NCBI RefSeq assembly: GCF_017377655.1
Contig: NZ_JAFREL010000093.1
Location: 1 to 14,819, forward strand
Direction of reading: 5' to 3'
Source: Candidatus Enterococcus ferrettii
GTDB taxonomy: Bacteria > Bacillota > Bacilli > Lactobacillales > Enterococcaceae
DNA: 14,819 bases
The position numbers were made by a program, and so were the translations under genes. Shown one piece after another: positions 1 through 6,433 of this stretch; position 1 is the stretch's first letter, and every line of letters starts with the position of its first letter. The notes beneath the pieces were generated by a model that saw only the letters and a program-made list of their open reading frames with translations, ran no database searches and was not told the DNA's origin.

Positions 1-16
1 AGTACTATATAGTACT
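1..16. repeat. Perfect 16-bp palindrome at the window edge
   Basis: The sequence AGTACTATATAGTACT equals its own reverse complement. It lies beyond the terminator of the importer operon, so it probably belongs to the control or terminator region of a neighbouring gene outside the window. It could be an operator for a dimeric repressor or a chance AT-rich palindrome. The window edge prevents further judgement. Confidence 0.35.
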
Positions 17-65
17 ATTTTACACAAACCTTTTTTATGATTTAGTTAACCTCTACAATTGATAC

Positions 66-105
66 AAAAAAACTAGCCCTACCATGATGGTATGAGCTAG
101 TTTTT
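66..105. terminator. Bidirectional Rho-independent terminator after the importer operon
   Basis: AAAAACTAGC (68-77) pairs with GCTAGTTTTT (96-105), and an inner arm TACCAT (80-85) pairs with ATGGTA (87-92). Seven A residues (66-72) give a U-tract for minus-strand transcripts, and five T residues (101-105) give one for plus-strand transcripts. The hairpin begins 8 bases after the stop codon of the solute-binding lipoprotein gene. Confidence 0.85.
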
Positions 106-113
106 CAGATTGT

Positions 114-1205
114 TTAGTTATTCATTGTACGGTTCCATTGGTCGATCCACTTAGGCAGGTTTTTGTTGATCATTTTGAAATCAACTGCTTCTGCGCGATC
201 GGCAATTGCACCGTAAGTTTTGTTTTCTGCTTCTGCTTCAGTCAACTCAACATCTTTGTTAGTTGGACCTTCGTTTAATGATAAAGCTTTAGCCTTTTGT
301 GATTCCTCGCTGATACGGTGGTTCACGAATGCTAGTGCCAGGTCTTTATTTTCTGTTTCTTTTGGAATATTTACTGTGTTGTAATTTGCGTATGTGCCTG
401 ATTCAGGAACAACGTATTCAACATTTTCAGAAGCACCCTTAATGATGTCTACTGCAAAATCTGCCACTACAGCTACTTCAATCTCACCAGACTGGAACAT
501 GTTTGCCAGGTCGGAAGATTTAGAGTAAGTTTTTACTACGTTTGGTTTCAATTCTTCCATTGCTTTGAAGGCTGCTTCCCCATTGTCAGAAGCAATATCT
601 TTACCTGCATGGTCGCTTGCTACGTAGAGCATTAATGGTCCTGCTGTTACAGTGATATCTGGAACTGAAATTTTCCCTTTTAATTCGTCGCTCCAAAGAT
701 CATCCCAGCTAGTAATTTCTTTGCCAACTTTTTCTTTGTCATACACGATACCGATACTGTTTACGGCGATTGGCACACCCGCACCGCTTTCGTACACTTC
801 TTTCGCACCATCGGTTAAGTTTGCTAAGTTAGGTACGTCTTTTTCAGTAATATCCAAGAACATGTCATCTTGGTTTCCTTCTGTTGAATTGTTTTGAGCC
901 AATTCAATGACATCTACACCTGATTTCGGATTGTTTTTCAGTTTAGTGAACCGGTCAGCACTATTGCCGACTTCTAACGTAACCTTCGCATCATTTTCCT
1001 TTGAGAATGGATCCATGATGTCTTTTTTCACGATGTCTTCACTCAAACCAAAAGTAGAAACTACCAATGATTTACTGCCGGTACTTGAGCTGTTGTCATC
1101 TGAGCTTCCTGTACTGCCGCCACCATTGTTTGCTGCGCTGTTGCCACACGCTGCCAAGGCAATACTTGTTACTGCCACCATACCTACTAAAAATTTCTTT
1201 TTCAT
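114..1205 (-). CDS. ABC importer solute-binding lipoprotein, spermidine/putrescine-like group
   Basis: This 363-residue protein captures the substrate outside the cell for the importer encoded just upstream. It begins with a lipoprotein signal: a basic start (MKKK), a hydrophobic core, and a lipobox LAAC with the lipidated cysteine at residue 20. A Gly/Ser/Asn-rich linker of about 25 residues follows, then a periplasmic-binding-protein fold. The segments FGLSEDIVKKDIMDPF, VPIAVNSIGIVYDKEKV and TSWDDLW are typical of the group that binds polyamines, ferric iron, thiamine or 2-aminoethylphosphonate. The start is an ATG preceded by AAAAGGAG. The gene follows the ATPase gene by 14 bases and so is the last gene of the operon. 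The substrate cannot be read from the sequence. Polyamine is a guess from the family; iron and phosphonate remain possible. Confidence 0.85.
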   Translation of the reverse strand: MKKKFLVGMVAVTSIALAACGNSAANNGGGSTGSSDDNSSSTGSKSLVVSTFGLSEDIVKKDIMDPFSKENDAKVTLEVGNSADRFTKLKNNPKSGVDVIELAQNNSTEGNQDDMFLDITEKDVPNLANLTDGAKEVYESGAGVPIAVNSIGIVYDKEKVGKEITSWDDLWSDELKGKISVPDITVTAGPLMLYVASDHAGKDIASDNGEAAFKAMEELKPNVVKTYSKSSDLANMFQSGEIEVAVVADFAVDIIKGASENVEYVVPESGTYANYNTVNIPKETENKDLALAFVNHRISEESQKAKALSLNEGPTNKDVELTEAEAENKTYGAIADRAEAVDFKMINKNLPKWIDQWNRTMNN

Positions 1206-1219
1206 CCTTTTAGCTCCTT

Positions 1220-2251
1220 TTATTTTTCTAAAATGACTAATTTTTCAGCAGGGAAGCTCAGCGTAATGCTGTCCCCTGTTTGAAACACTTGTTGGTCACT
1301 GCCGTTAACCAGCAGCTTGCCTAATGATGATTCTACTTCGTATTGATGGCTCTTGCCTAAGAAGGTCCGAACGCTGATTTTGCCTTTAATCGGTCCATCA
1401 GGCTTAATTTCGATGTCTTCAGGACGAATTGTCGCTACCGCTTTTTCGTTGGTTCCTTGAGACAGCTTACTAGAAACACTTGTTCCATCAGCGGTTGTAT
1501 ACGTTCCATCGGCATTCTTGGTTACTTCAAAAAAGTTTTCAAATCCGATAAAATGAGCCACAAATTGCGTCTTAGGTAAACGATAAATGTTTTCTGGCGT
1601 ATCGTATTGTTCAATTACGCCCCCATTCATAATTGCAACCTTGTCAGAAATAGAGAAGCACTCTTCCTGATCGTGAGTTACGAAGACTGTTGTAATACCT
1701 AATTGGCGCTGGATTCGTTTGATTTCGATTCGCATCGCTACCCGCAATTTTGCATCTAAATTACTTAGTGGTTCATCTAATAGTAAAAGCTTTGGTTCAA
1801 TAATCAACGCCCGGGCCAAAGCTACTCGCTGACGTTGACCACCGGAAAGCTGTTTAGGATAGCGATCTCCTAAATCTTCCAATCCACAAATTTTCAACAT
1901 ATCAGCAACTTTTTGATCCATAATCTCTTTTTTCTCTTTACGCAATTTCAATCCAAAGGCTACATTTTCCGCAATGGTTAGATGTGGGAACAGTGCATAG
2001 CTTTGAAATACCATACCAAAATTTCGTTTGTGAACGGGAACCTTGGTTAAATTATCATTATCCAAAATAAAATCGCCATCGTTGGGTTGAATCAAACCGG
2101 CAATTACTCGTAAAGTCGTTGTTTTCCCACAACCACTTGGTCCCAGCAAAGAAACTAGTTCACCCTTTTCCATGGAAATATTTAAATCTTTTAGAATATC
2201 TTGCTTGCCGTCATAGCTGACACGAATGTCGCTTAATTCTACAAATGACAC
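1220..2251 (-). CDS. ABC importer ATPase, PotA/FbpC-like, with TOBE-type C-terminus
   Basis: This 343-residue cytoplasmic ATPase powers the importer. All catalytic motifs are intact: Walker A GPSGCGKTT at 37-45 (Lys43), Q-loop Gln83, signature LSGGQ at 135-139, Walker B LLLLDE ending at Asp159-Glu160, and switch His193. Residues from about 235 onward form the regulatory TOBE-like extension found in the polyamine/iron/sugar importer ATPases, including the hallmark ATIRPEDIEI. The start is GTG, preceded by AAGGAG with a 10-base gap. The gene is separated from the upstream permease gene by 298 bases holding two hairpin repeats, which is unusual within an importer operon and may set its expression separately. 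Family assignment is firm; the transported substrate is not. Confidence 0.9.
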   Translation of the reverse strand: MSFVELSDIRVSYDGKQDILKDLNISMEKGELVSLLGPSGCGKTTTLRVIAGLIQPNDGDFILDNDNLTKVPVHKRNFGMVFQSYALFPHLTIAENVAFGLKLRKEKKEIMDQKVADMLKICGLEDLGDRYPKQLSGGQRQRVALARALIIEPKLLLLDEPLSNLDAKLRVAMRIEIKRIQRQLGITTVFVTHDQEECFSISDKVAIMNGGVIEQYDTPENIYRLPKTQFVAHFIGFENFFEVTKNADGTYTTADGTSVSSKLSQGTNEKAVATIRPEDIEIKPDGPIKGKISVRTFLGKSHQYEVESSLGKLLVNGSDQQVFQTGDSITLSFPAEKLVILEK

Positions 2252-2314
2252 GATAGTTTCGCTCCTTGTTTATTCTTAATTTGTTAACAGTAACAGCGAT
2301 GTAGTGAGTACAAA

Positions 2315-2396
2315 TACCGTTCTGCTAAGTAGTTTTTCTTAGCAAGGCTTAGCTTATATGCTTCTAGCCTTTGATATACTGTGAAAAGCAGAACTG
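2315..2396 (-). repeat. Hairpin repeat, copy A
   Basis: This copy shares two blocks with copy B. The first, at 2315-2332 (TACCGTTCTGCTAAGTAG on the plus strand), matches 17 of 18 positions. The second, at 2378-2396, is identical over 19 bases (CAGTTCTGCTTTTCACAGT on the minus strand). The middle diverges. GTTCTGCT (2319-2326) can pair with AGCAGAAC (2387-2394) to close the whole element. Alternatively GCTAAG (2324-2329) can pair locally with CTTAGC (2338-2343). These two folds share bases and cannot form together. Confidence 0.75.
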
Positions 2397-2460
2397 ACAG
2401 CTAACTCACGATTAAGGAAATAATTTTTCTTTGGAAAAATTACTTTGATTTTCGTACGCT

Positions 2461-2546
2461 TACCATTCTGCTAAGTAGATTTATCCTAGCAAATCTCCAA
2501 AACAAAATTCTCCATGTAACTTGAACAACTGTGAAAAGCAGAACTG
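2461..2546 (-). repeat. Hairpin repeat, copy B
   Basis: This is the second copy of the element, offset by 146 to 150 bases from copy A. Conserved blocks are 2461-2478 and 2528-2546, with a divergent middle. TTCTGCT (2466-2472) can pair with AGCAGAA (2537-2543). It begins 4 bases after the stop codon of the second permease. Weak similarity to copy A continues across that stop codon, which hints that one copy arose by a local duplication including the end of the permease gene. I do not recognise the element. Confidence 0.75.
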
Positions 2547-2549
2547 GCA

Positions 2550-3329
2550 CTAAACTATTGATGCCAATCCTAGCGTCCGTTCAATTAGGAACATCAAACC
2601 AATTGTCAGAAGCATCAGCATGACTGAAATCGCAGAAACAGTTGGGTCATAGTTGTATTCCATGTAGCTTAGTAATGAGGTTGGCAGCATCGTAACTCCT
2701 GGGCCAGATAAAAACATCGACACCGGCACATTATTAAAGGAATTAACAAACGCCAACATAAAAGAAGCAAAAATACCGGACGAAACATTCGGCAGCACAA
2801 TTTGAACAAATGCTCGAAATCTCGTACAGCCCAATGTCCAGGCAACTTCCTCCATTGAATAATCCAACTGATCCATGCTAGAACCGACTACCCGAATAAT
2901 GTACGGCAAGCTAATTAGAAAGTGTCCCATCAGCAGGCCTTGGAAGACTGGCAAACCTAATGAAACAACAATAAACTGGAACAAAGTATAACCAACAACG
3001 ATTCCAGGAATCACAGTGGGTGATAAGAAGAAGCTTTTAATTAAGCTGCGGCCTTTCATCGGGAAGCGTGCTAAAGCATAAGAAGCTGGCACACCGACTA
3101 ACAAAGCCAAAAAAGTTGCCAGAACACCGATCAATAAGCTTAGTCTAAAACTACTCATGATTGATTCATTGGATAAGGCATTGGCATACCAATCTAGTGT
3201 GAAGCCCTTAATTGGAAACTGGATGGCCGCTGCTGTACCAAAGGAGGTAATCCCAATTAAGACTAACGGTAAAAATAGAAATGCGAATACTAAGATCGCA
3301 ATAACGGTCATTCCTTTTTGTCTACGCAT
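2550..3329 (-). CDS. ABC importer permease 2, PotC/FbpB-like
   Basis: This is the second membrane subunit of the importer, 259 residues from the chosen start, with about six hydrophobic segments. The cytoplasmic loop that contacts the ATPase is visible near residues 160-180, with EEVAWTLGCTRFRAF followed by VLPNVSSGIFASF, the EAA-type motif of binding-protein-dependent permeases. I chose the ATG at 3329 because AGGAGAGAG lies 7 bases before it. An upstream in-frame ATG at 3362 has no good ribosome binding site and would overlap the preceding gene by 41 bases. With the chosen start the gene overlaps the stop of permease 1 by 8 bases (ATGCGTAG), which suggests translational coupling. It forms a heterodimer with permease 1. 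Confidence 0.88.
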   Translation of the reverse strand: MRRQKGMTVIAILVFAFLFLPLVLIGITSFGTAAAIQFPIKGFTLDWYANALSNESIMSSFRLSLLIGVLATFLALLVGVPASYALARFPMKGRSLIKSFFLSPTVIPGIVVGYTLFQFIVVSLGLPVFQGLLMGHFLISLPYIIRVVGSSMDQLDYSMEEVAWTLGCTRFRAFVQIVLPNVSSGIFASFMLAFVNSFNNVPVSMFLSGPGVTMLPTSLLSYMEYNYDPTVSAISVMLMLLTIGLMFLIERTLGLASIV

Positions 3330-4155
3330 TATGAAACTCTCTCCTATCCACTTGTTTAGCAATGAAATTCAAGACCTTCATAACCACTAAGGTCGTAACA
3401 ATCATAATCAAAGCAATTACAGCTACGCCATTCCAATCTCCTAAGGTGGCTGCTCGCTGATACAAGAAGGTCGACATCAGCATTTTCTGATTCCCACCTA
3501 ATAGCTGCGGCGTAGTGTAGGCTGTTAATGTGCCAGTAAATACAAGAATACTTCCCACAATTGCTCCCGGAATAGATAACGGCAGCACAATTTTCATAAA
3601 GGCCGTAAATGGTGAAGCTCCCAGTGTTTCAGCAGCCTCAAGCATCTCACCTTCAATATTCTCCATGACCCCAACTAACGTCATTACCATGGTTGGCAAA
3701 AATAAATACACCGAGCCGATAATAATGGCAAACTCTGTGTATAGCAGATTCAATGGTTGTTCAATTAATCCACTCTTCAATAATAGGCTGTTCAAGACAC
3801 CATTTTTTCCTAAGATATTGATCCAGGCAAAACTTCGAATAACTGAGTTAGTCAATAGAGGAAACAGGGTCATCGCCATTAAAATTCCACGCCACTTTTT
3901 GTTCAACCCAGCAATAAAATACGCGGTAGGAATCCCAAAAACTAATGAAGCGACGGTTACAATACTTGACACACGGATGGTACGCCAGAAAATCCCCCGA
4001 TTGTACTCATCTTGGAAAAAAGATACATAATTGCCTAATCCACCGTTTTCTGGTAGAAAGCTTGGAAAAATACTTGCCACTAAAGGAAGAATCAAAAAGA
4101 ACACCAGTAGGACAAATCCCGGTAAAAGGATGAAATAAGGAACATTTTTCTTCAT
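3322..4155 (-). CDS. ABC importer permease 1, PotB-like
   Basis: This is the first gene of the importer operon, encoding a 277-residue inner-membrane subunit with about six hydrophobic segments. The EAA loop is present near residues 172-190, with EAAETLGASPFTAF then IVLPLSIPGAIVG, which places it in the polyamine/iron-type permease family. The start is the ATG at 4155 because CGAGGAG lies 7 bases upstream. The in-frame ATG at 4182 lacks a ribosome binding site and sits close to the predicted transcription start. A good promoter lies just upstream. The order permease, permease, ATPase, binding protein differs from the common ATPase-first potABCD order of Firmicutes, one reason not to name the substrate. 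Confidence 0.88.
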   Translation of the reverse strand: MKKNVPYFILLPGFVLLVFFLILPLVASIFPSFLPENGGLGNYVSFFQDEYNRGIFWRTIRVSSIVTVASLVFGIPTAYFIAGLNKKWRGILMAMTLFPLLTNSVIRSFAWINILGKNGVLNSLLLKSGLIEQPLNLLYTEFAIIIGSVYLFLPTMVMTLVGVMENIEGEMLEAAETLGASPFTAFMKIVLPLSIPGAIVGSILVFTGTLTAYTTPQLLGGNQKMLMSTFLYQRAATLGDWNGVAVIALIMIVTTLVVMKVLNFIAKQVDRREFHNA

Positions 4156-4188
4156 TTTAAACTCCTCGTTCGTTTTTAACATAGATGT

Positions 4189-4217
4189 AGTATATACGAT
4201 TTTTTTCGTGCGGACAA
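4189..4217 (-). promoter_or_regulatory. SigA-type promoter of the importer operon
   Basis: On the minus strand the -35 TTGTCC (4217-4212) and -10 TATACT (4194-4189) are separated by exactly 17 bases. The predicted transcription start near 4182 leaves a leader of about 27 bases before the first permease start. Confidence 0.75.
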
Positions 4218-4252
4218 TACAATCTTGCTAATAAAAATATTTTAGAGCTAAT

Positions 4253-4292
4253 ATAGTCAAAAAGCTGCATTATTCGACTCTTTTTTGACTAT
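4253..4292. promoter_or_regulatory. 11-bp inverted repeat upstream of the importer promoter
   Basis: ATAGTCAAAAA (4253-4263) is complementary to TTTTTGACTAT (4282-4292) across an 18-base loop. It sits 36 bases upstream of the -35 box. The left arm also contains a TTGACT that could serve as a -35 for another minus-strand promoter, but no good -10 follows. The position suits a regulator-binding site. There is no GC-rich stem, so it is a poor terminator. Confidence 0.4.
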
Positions 4293-4392
4293 TTTAGTTA
4301 GATACACATAGTCTCCATTTTAATCGGTCATCGTCTCACCAAATTAACGTTCGTGTTTTACCCGTTTTCAGAATGTTGAATATTTTATTGAT

Positions 4393-4428
4393 AAAAAAGG
4401 ATCAAAAGAACAGATTCGTCTTTTGATC
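4393..4428 (-). terminator. Rho-independent terminator after the SPFH/microprotein operon
   Basis: GATCAAAAGA (4400-4409) pairs perfectly with TCTTTTGATC (4419-4428) over 10 bp around a 9-base loop. On the minus strand the stem is followed by C and then six T residues (4398-4393). It separates the SPFH unit from the importer promoter. Confidence 0.85.
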
Positions 4429-4446
4429 ACTCTAATTACAGCTATA

Positions 4447-4542
4447 CTATTTTTCTTCTATTAAATAGCTTTCCAACTTCGAAATGCTACCCTCTTCTGA
4501 ATAACTCAGCTTTTTAAAAGTCTTGCCACTTATCTGGATCAT
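4447..4542 (-). CDS. Possible 31-codon ORF or frameshifted tail of the upstream microprotein
   Basis: An open frame runs from an ATG at 4542 to a TAG at 4447. It overlaps the end of the 48-residue microprotein gene in another frame. An AAGGA lies close before the ATG, but the gap of about 3 bases is short. The product ends with KKLSYSEEGSISKLESYLI plus a few acidic residues, a composition more protein-like than random. Alternatively this is the real C-terminus of the upstream gene, read after a shift at the TTTTAAAAA run at 4519-4511. Joining the frames by skipping one T gives a single protein of about 70 residues. I cannot decide among a separate ORF, a programmed shift, a mutation or a sequencing error. 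Confidence 0.35.
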   Translation of the reverse strand: MIQISGKTFKKLSYSEEGSISKLESYLIEEK

Positions 4543-4660
4543 TTTCCTTCTCTTCATCACTTTCCTTTGTATCCTTTTTAACGAAAAAAAAGTAAATAAT
4601 ATAAGATGCACTCCCAACTAAAATCAAAGCAATTAGAATTTTACTAATAAAAAAGCCCAT
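4514..4660 (-). CDS. 48-residue single-pass membrane microprotein
   Basis: An ATG at 4660 lies 2 bases after the stop codon of the SPFH gene. It is preceded by AAGGTGAG at good spacing, so translation is probably coupled. The product has a hydrophobic segment at residues 3-26 (ISKILIALILVGSASYIIYF) and then a charged, mostly acidic tail (KKDTKESDEEKENDPDKWQDF in part). I do not recognise a family. Its tight link with the SPFH gene and its membrane topology suggest a partner or stabiliser of the SPFH assembly, which is an inference. The stop TAA lies inside a T4A5 run, and an open frame continues beyond it in another register. Confidence 0.65.
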   Translation of the reverse strand: MGFFISKILIALILVGSASYIIYFFFVKKDTKESDEEKENDPDKWQDF

Positions 4661-4662
4661 GA

Positions 4663-5508
4663 TTACTCACCTTGTTGCGTTACAACTGTATCTGTTCCGT
4701 TAACTGTAACCCAACCATGTTTCTTTCTAGCCTGAGCTTCTTCATAGCGGATTAGTTCATCAGTCACCGATTCAGCAATTTTTTGGTTCGCTGCAGCCTC
4801 AGCTTCGGCTGCTTTAGTCATTTTATAAGCTTCACTATCAGCTTGAGTTTTAGCTGTTTCTGCATCAAGCTTGGCTTTTTCGTTTTCTTGACCAGCACGA
4901 ATAATAGCATCAATGGACTTTTGGGTTTCCGGATCGACGTCAGGAACACCTAGGGTTACATCTTCTACTTCAAAGCCCTTTCCTTCTACTGATTTTGCAA
5001 AATTCGTCAGTACCTCAGCTTCCACCTTAGAGGACTCGCCGGAAAGAATATCTAGTAAACTGTATTTTGCATAGACTTCTCGAGAAACCTTTTGGAGTTT
5101 TGATTTTAACCAGCCATTTTCGATATCCGTACTGGTAATATTTCCAAATTCCTTATACATTTTCGCAGCCTTAGTTGAATCGACCTTATAATCGTATTTA
5201 ATGTTGATGGAGGTTTTCTTGCCATCACTAGTTGACACCGAAACATTTTCAGCCTGAATCGTCTGTAGGCGAATCGGGTATTGAATGACCTTGTCGATAC
5301 CAACAAACTTCACCCCTTGTGTCAGGGCCTGATCTTTGATTCCGCCGTTCATTGAGTAGCGAACACCCACGTATCCGTTATCAATTCTCTCGAAGAATTT
5401 TAAAGCCGCAACAACGCCCACTACGACAACAACCAAAAAGATTATTATCCCCTTAAATCCTTTTGAATTTTTCATTTCAGTCATTTTTGGTTTTTTATCT
5501 TGTTTCAT
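4663..5508 (-). CDS. SPFH/prohibitin-family membrane protein
   Basis: This 281-residue protein has a short Lys-rich cytoplasmic start, one transmembrane segment at about 19-38, an SPFH (band 7) domain at about 41-200, and an Ala/Glu/Lys-rich coiled coil at about 205-262. The SPFH signature is seen in RIDNGYVGVRY, GVKFVGIDKVIQYPIR and the SVSTSDGKKTSINIKYDYKV region. Family members assemble into ring- or cage-like membrane scaffolds, some of which hold proteases or organise membrane microdomains. No protease or NfeD-type gene is next to it. Instead a microprotein gene follows by 2 bases. The start ATG is preceded by AAAGGGGA. A terminator-like hairpin sits 37 bases upstream of the start, which may make expression conditional. 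Confidence 0.85.
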   Translation of the reverse strand: MKQDKKPKMTEMKNSKGFKGIIIFLVVVVVGVVAALKFFERIDNGYVGVRYSMNGGIKDQALTQGVKFVGIDKVIQYPIRLQTIQAENVSVSTSDGKKTSINIKYDYKVDSTKAAKMYKEFGNITSTDIENGWLKSKLQKVSREVYAKYSLLDILSGESSKVEAEVLTNFAKSVEGKGFEVEDVTLGVPDVDPETQKSIDAIIRAGQENEKAKLDAETAKTQADSEAYKMTKAAEAEAAANQKIAESVTDELIRYEEAQARKKHGWVTVNGTDTVVTQQGE

Positions 5509-5537
5509 TTAAGAATCCCCTTTACTCCCCAATATAT

Positions 5538-5569
5538 AAAAAATGGTCATCGCAACAGCTTACGATGAC
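5538..5569 (-). terminator. Terminator-like hairpin in the 5' leader of the SPFH gene
   Basis: GTCATCG (5546-5552) pairs with CGATGAC (5563-5569) over 7 bp with a 10-base loop. On the minus strand the stem is followed by CA and six T residues (5543-5538). It is the only good terminator downstream of the ABC-2 permease gene. It also lies between a candidate SPFH promoter and the SPFH ribosome binding site, so it may act as an attenuator or a 5'-end stabiliser. Confidence 0.7.
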
Positions 5570-5577
5570 GTAATTTG

Positions 5578-5586
5578 AGAATACCA
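5578..5586 (-). promoter_or_regulatory. Candidate extended -10 promoter for the SPFH gene
   Basis: On the minus strand the sequence TGGTATTCT (5586-5578) matches an extended -10 (TGn then TATTCT, 4 of 6 to TATAAT). No convincing -35 is present at 17 bases. Transcription would start near 5571, right at the foot of the hairpin. Confidence 0.4.
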
Positions 5587-5683
5587 TAAATTGCTTTAAA
5601 GAAGAATACTATTTTGTGAAAAACAAAACAGAGAACGAATAGTTTACGATAGCTGCTTTTATAAAATCATTTATTTTTCGCCC

Positions 5684-6433
5684 TTACTCTCCATCCAACC
5701 CATTCTTTTTATAGGCATAGATAAACAGTCCAAAGCTAACCACCAACCAAGCAATTAAAACGAGAATATCTTTACTGTTCCATTGATAACCATCACCAGA
5801 AAATGCCTGATCAGCAAATTGACTGATTACGCCTGAATAAACGTAGCTGACTACCTTTGCCAAAGTAGGATTAAAAATACGAAACATCGGTGCTAAGGTA
5901 AGTGATAGTAAAATTGGCATGCCAATCAGACTTGATTGCATTTGGCCTTTAGCATAAATACCGATAACATAACCGATCAAAATACTAATTAGACTGCCCA
6001 CCGTAGTTAGTATCAGATAGGCACCTAACTGGATTTCTCCAAACGAAGCACCACTGACAGGAATTAATAGCAGATTAACGATTATCAGGATCATTAATGA
6101 AGGCAGCATGCTGCCGATAAAAAATTCTGCTCCATTTACTGATGAGGTCATTAATACGCGCAGAGTATTTTTCTCTTTTTCTTCGGCTAGTGGAAGACTG
6201 CTCATCATAATACCGCCCATAATAATATTGAACATAAGTCCAAAGCCTAACAAAAATGAATCTTTGGAAAAATGCATTCCCCCTTCTGTTGCATCCACCT
6301 CCGGCATCATTGCCTTCATCACTATAACAAAACCGATCGCCATAAAAGGAGCAACCATAATACTCATATTGCGTAAGATCGACTGCAGCTTCATCACAAA
6401 AATAGCATCGATTTTTCTAATAGATAATTTCAC
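5684..6433 (-). CDS. ABC-2 type exporter permease
   Basis: This 249-residue membrane protein has about six hydrophobic segments and the conserved cytoplasmic stretch LAEEKEKNTLRVLMTS, typical of ABC-2 permeases of the CcmA-partnered drug, peptide and sodium exporters. The large extracytoplasmic loop after the first segment (about residues 40-60) is also typical. I chose the GTG start at 6433 rather than an earlier ATG at 6523. GGGAGG lies 6 bases before the GTG, and GTGA overlaps the stop codon of the ATPase gene, a classic translational coupling. The earlier ATG lies deep within the ATPase gene. It should pair with the adjacent ATPase as a homodimeric exporter. The substrate is unknown. Confidence 0.85.
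   Translation of the reverse strand: MKLSIRKIDAIFVMKLQSILRNMSIMVAPFMAIGFVIVMKAMMPEVDATEGGMHFSKDSFLLGFGLMFNIIMGGIMMSSLPLAEEKEKNTLRVLMTSSVNGAEFFIGSMLPSLMILIIVNLLLIPVSGASFGEIQLGAYLILTTVGSLISILIGYVIGIYAKGQMQSSLIGMPILLSLTLAPMFRIFNPTLAKVVSYVYSGVISQFADQAFSGDGYQWNSKDILVLIAWLVVSFGLFIYAYKKNGLDGE

Larger units (their letters stand above)
2252..2549 (-). other. 298-base intra-operon spacer with hairpin elements
   Basis: No credible gene is present in either strand. The stretch holds two copies of an about 85-bp imperfect repeat (described separately). Between them is a 9-bp inverted repeat, TAATTTTTC (2421-2429) with GAAAAATTA (2434-2442), around a 4-base loop. I see no strong promoter between the second repeat and the ATPase start. 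The likely roles are mRNA processing, partial termination, or protection of the upstream permease mRNA. These roles are inferences. Confidence 0.6.

Noticed and set aside
2315..2546. CRISPR array
   Set aside because: There are only two repeat copies, each with an internal divergent section and 8-bp terminal pairing, and no regular spacers or cas genes.
3530..4030. 166-codon plus-strand frame opposite permease 1
   Set aside because: It is antisense to a well-supported membrane protein gene, and its composition mirrors the opposite strand. No ribosome binding site or family signature is visible.
4255..4292. Terminator facing the importer operon
   Set aside because: The inverted repeat is almost wholly A/T with one G-C pair cluster and is not followed by a T-run on the minus strand beyond the stem. 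A regulatory site is more plausible.
4340..4362. PurR-type box (ACGAACGTT) near the importer promoter
   Set aside because: Only the CGAAC core fits. Flanking positions and the tandem partner at the usual spacing are missing, and it is more than 120 bases from the -35.
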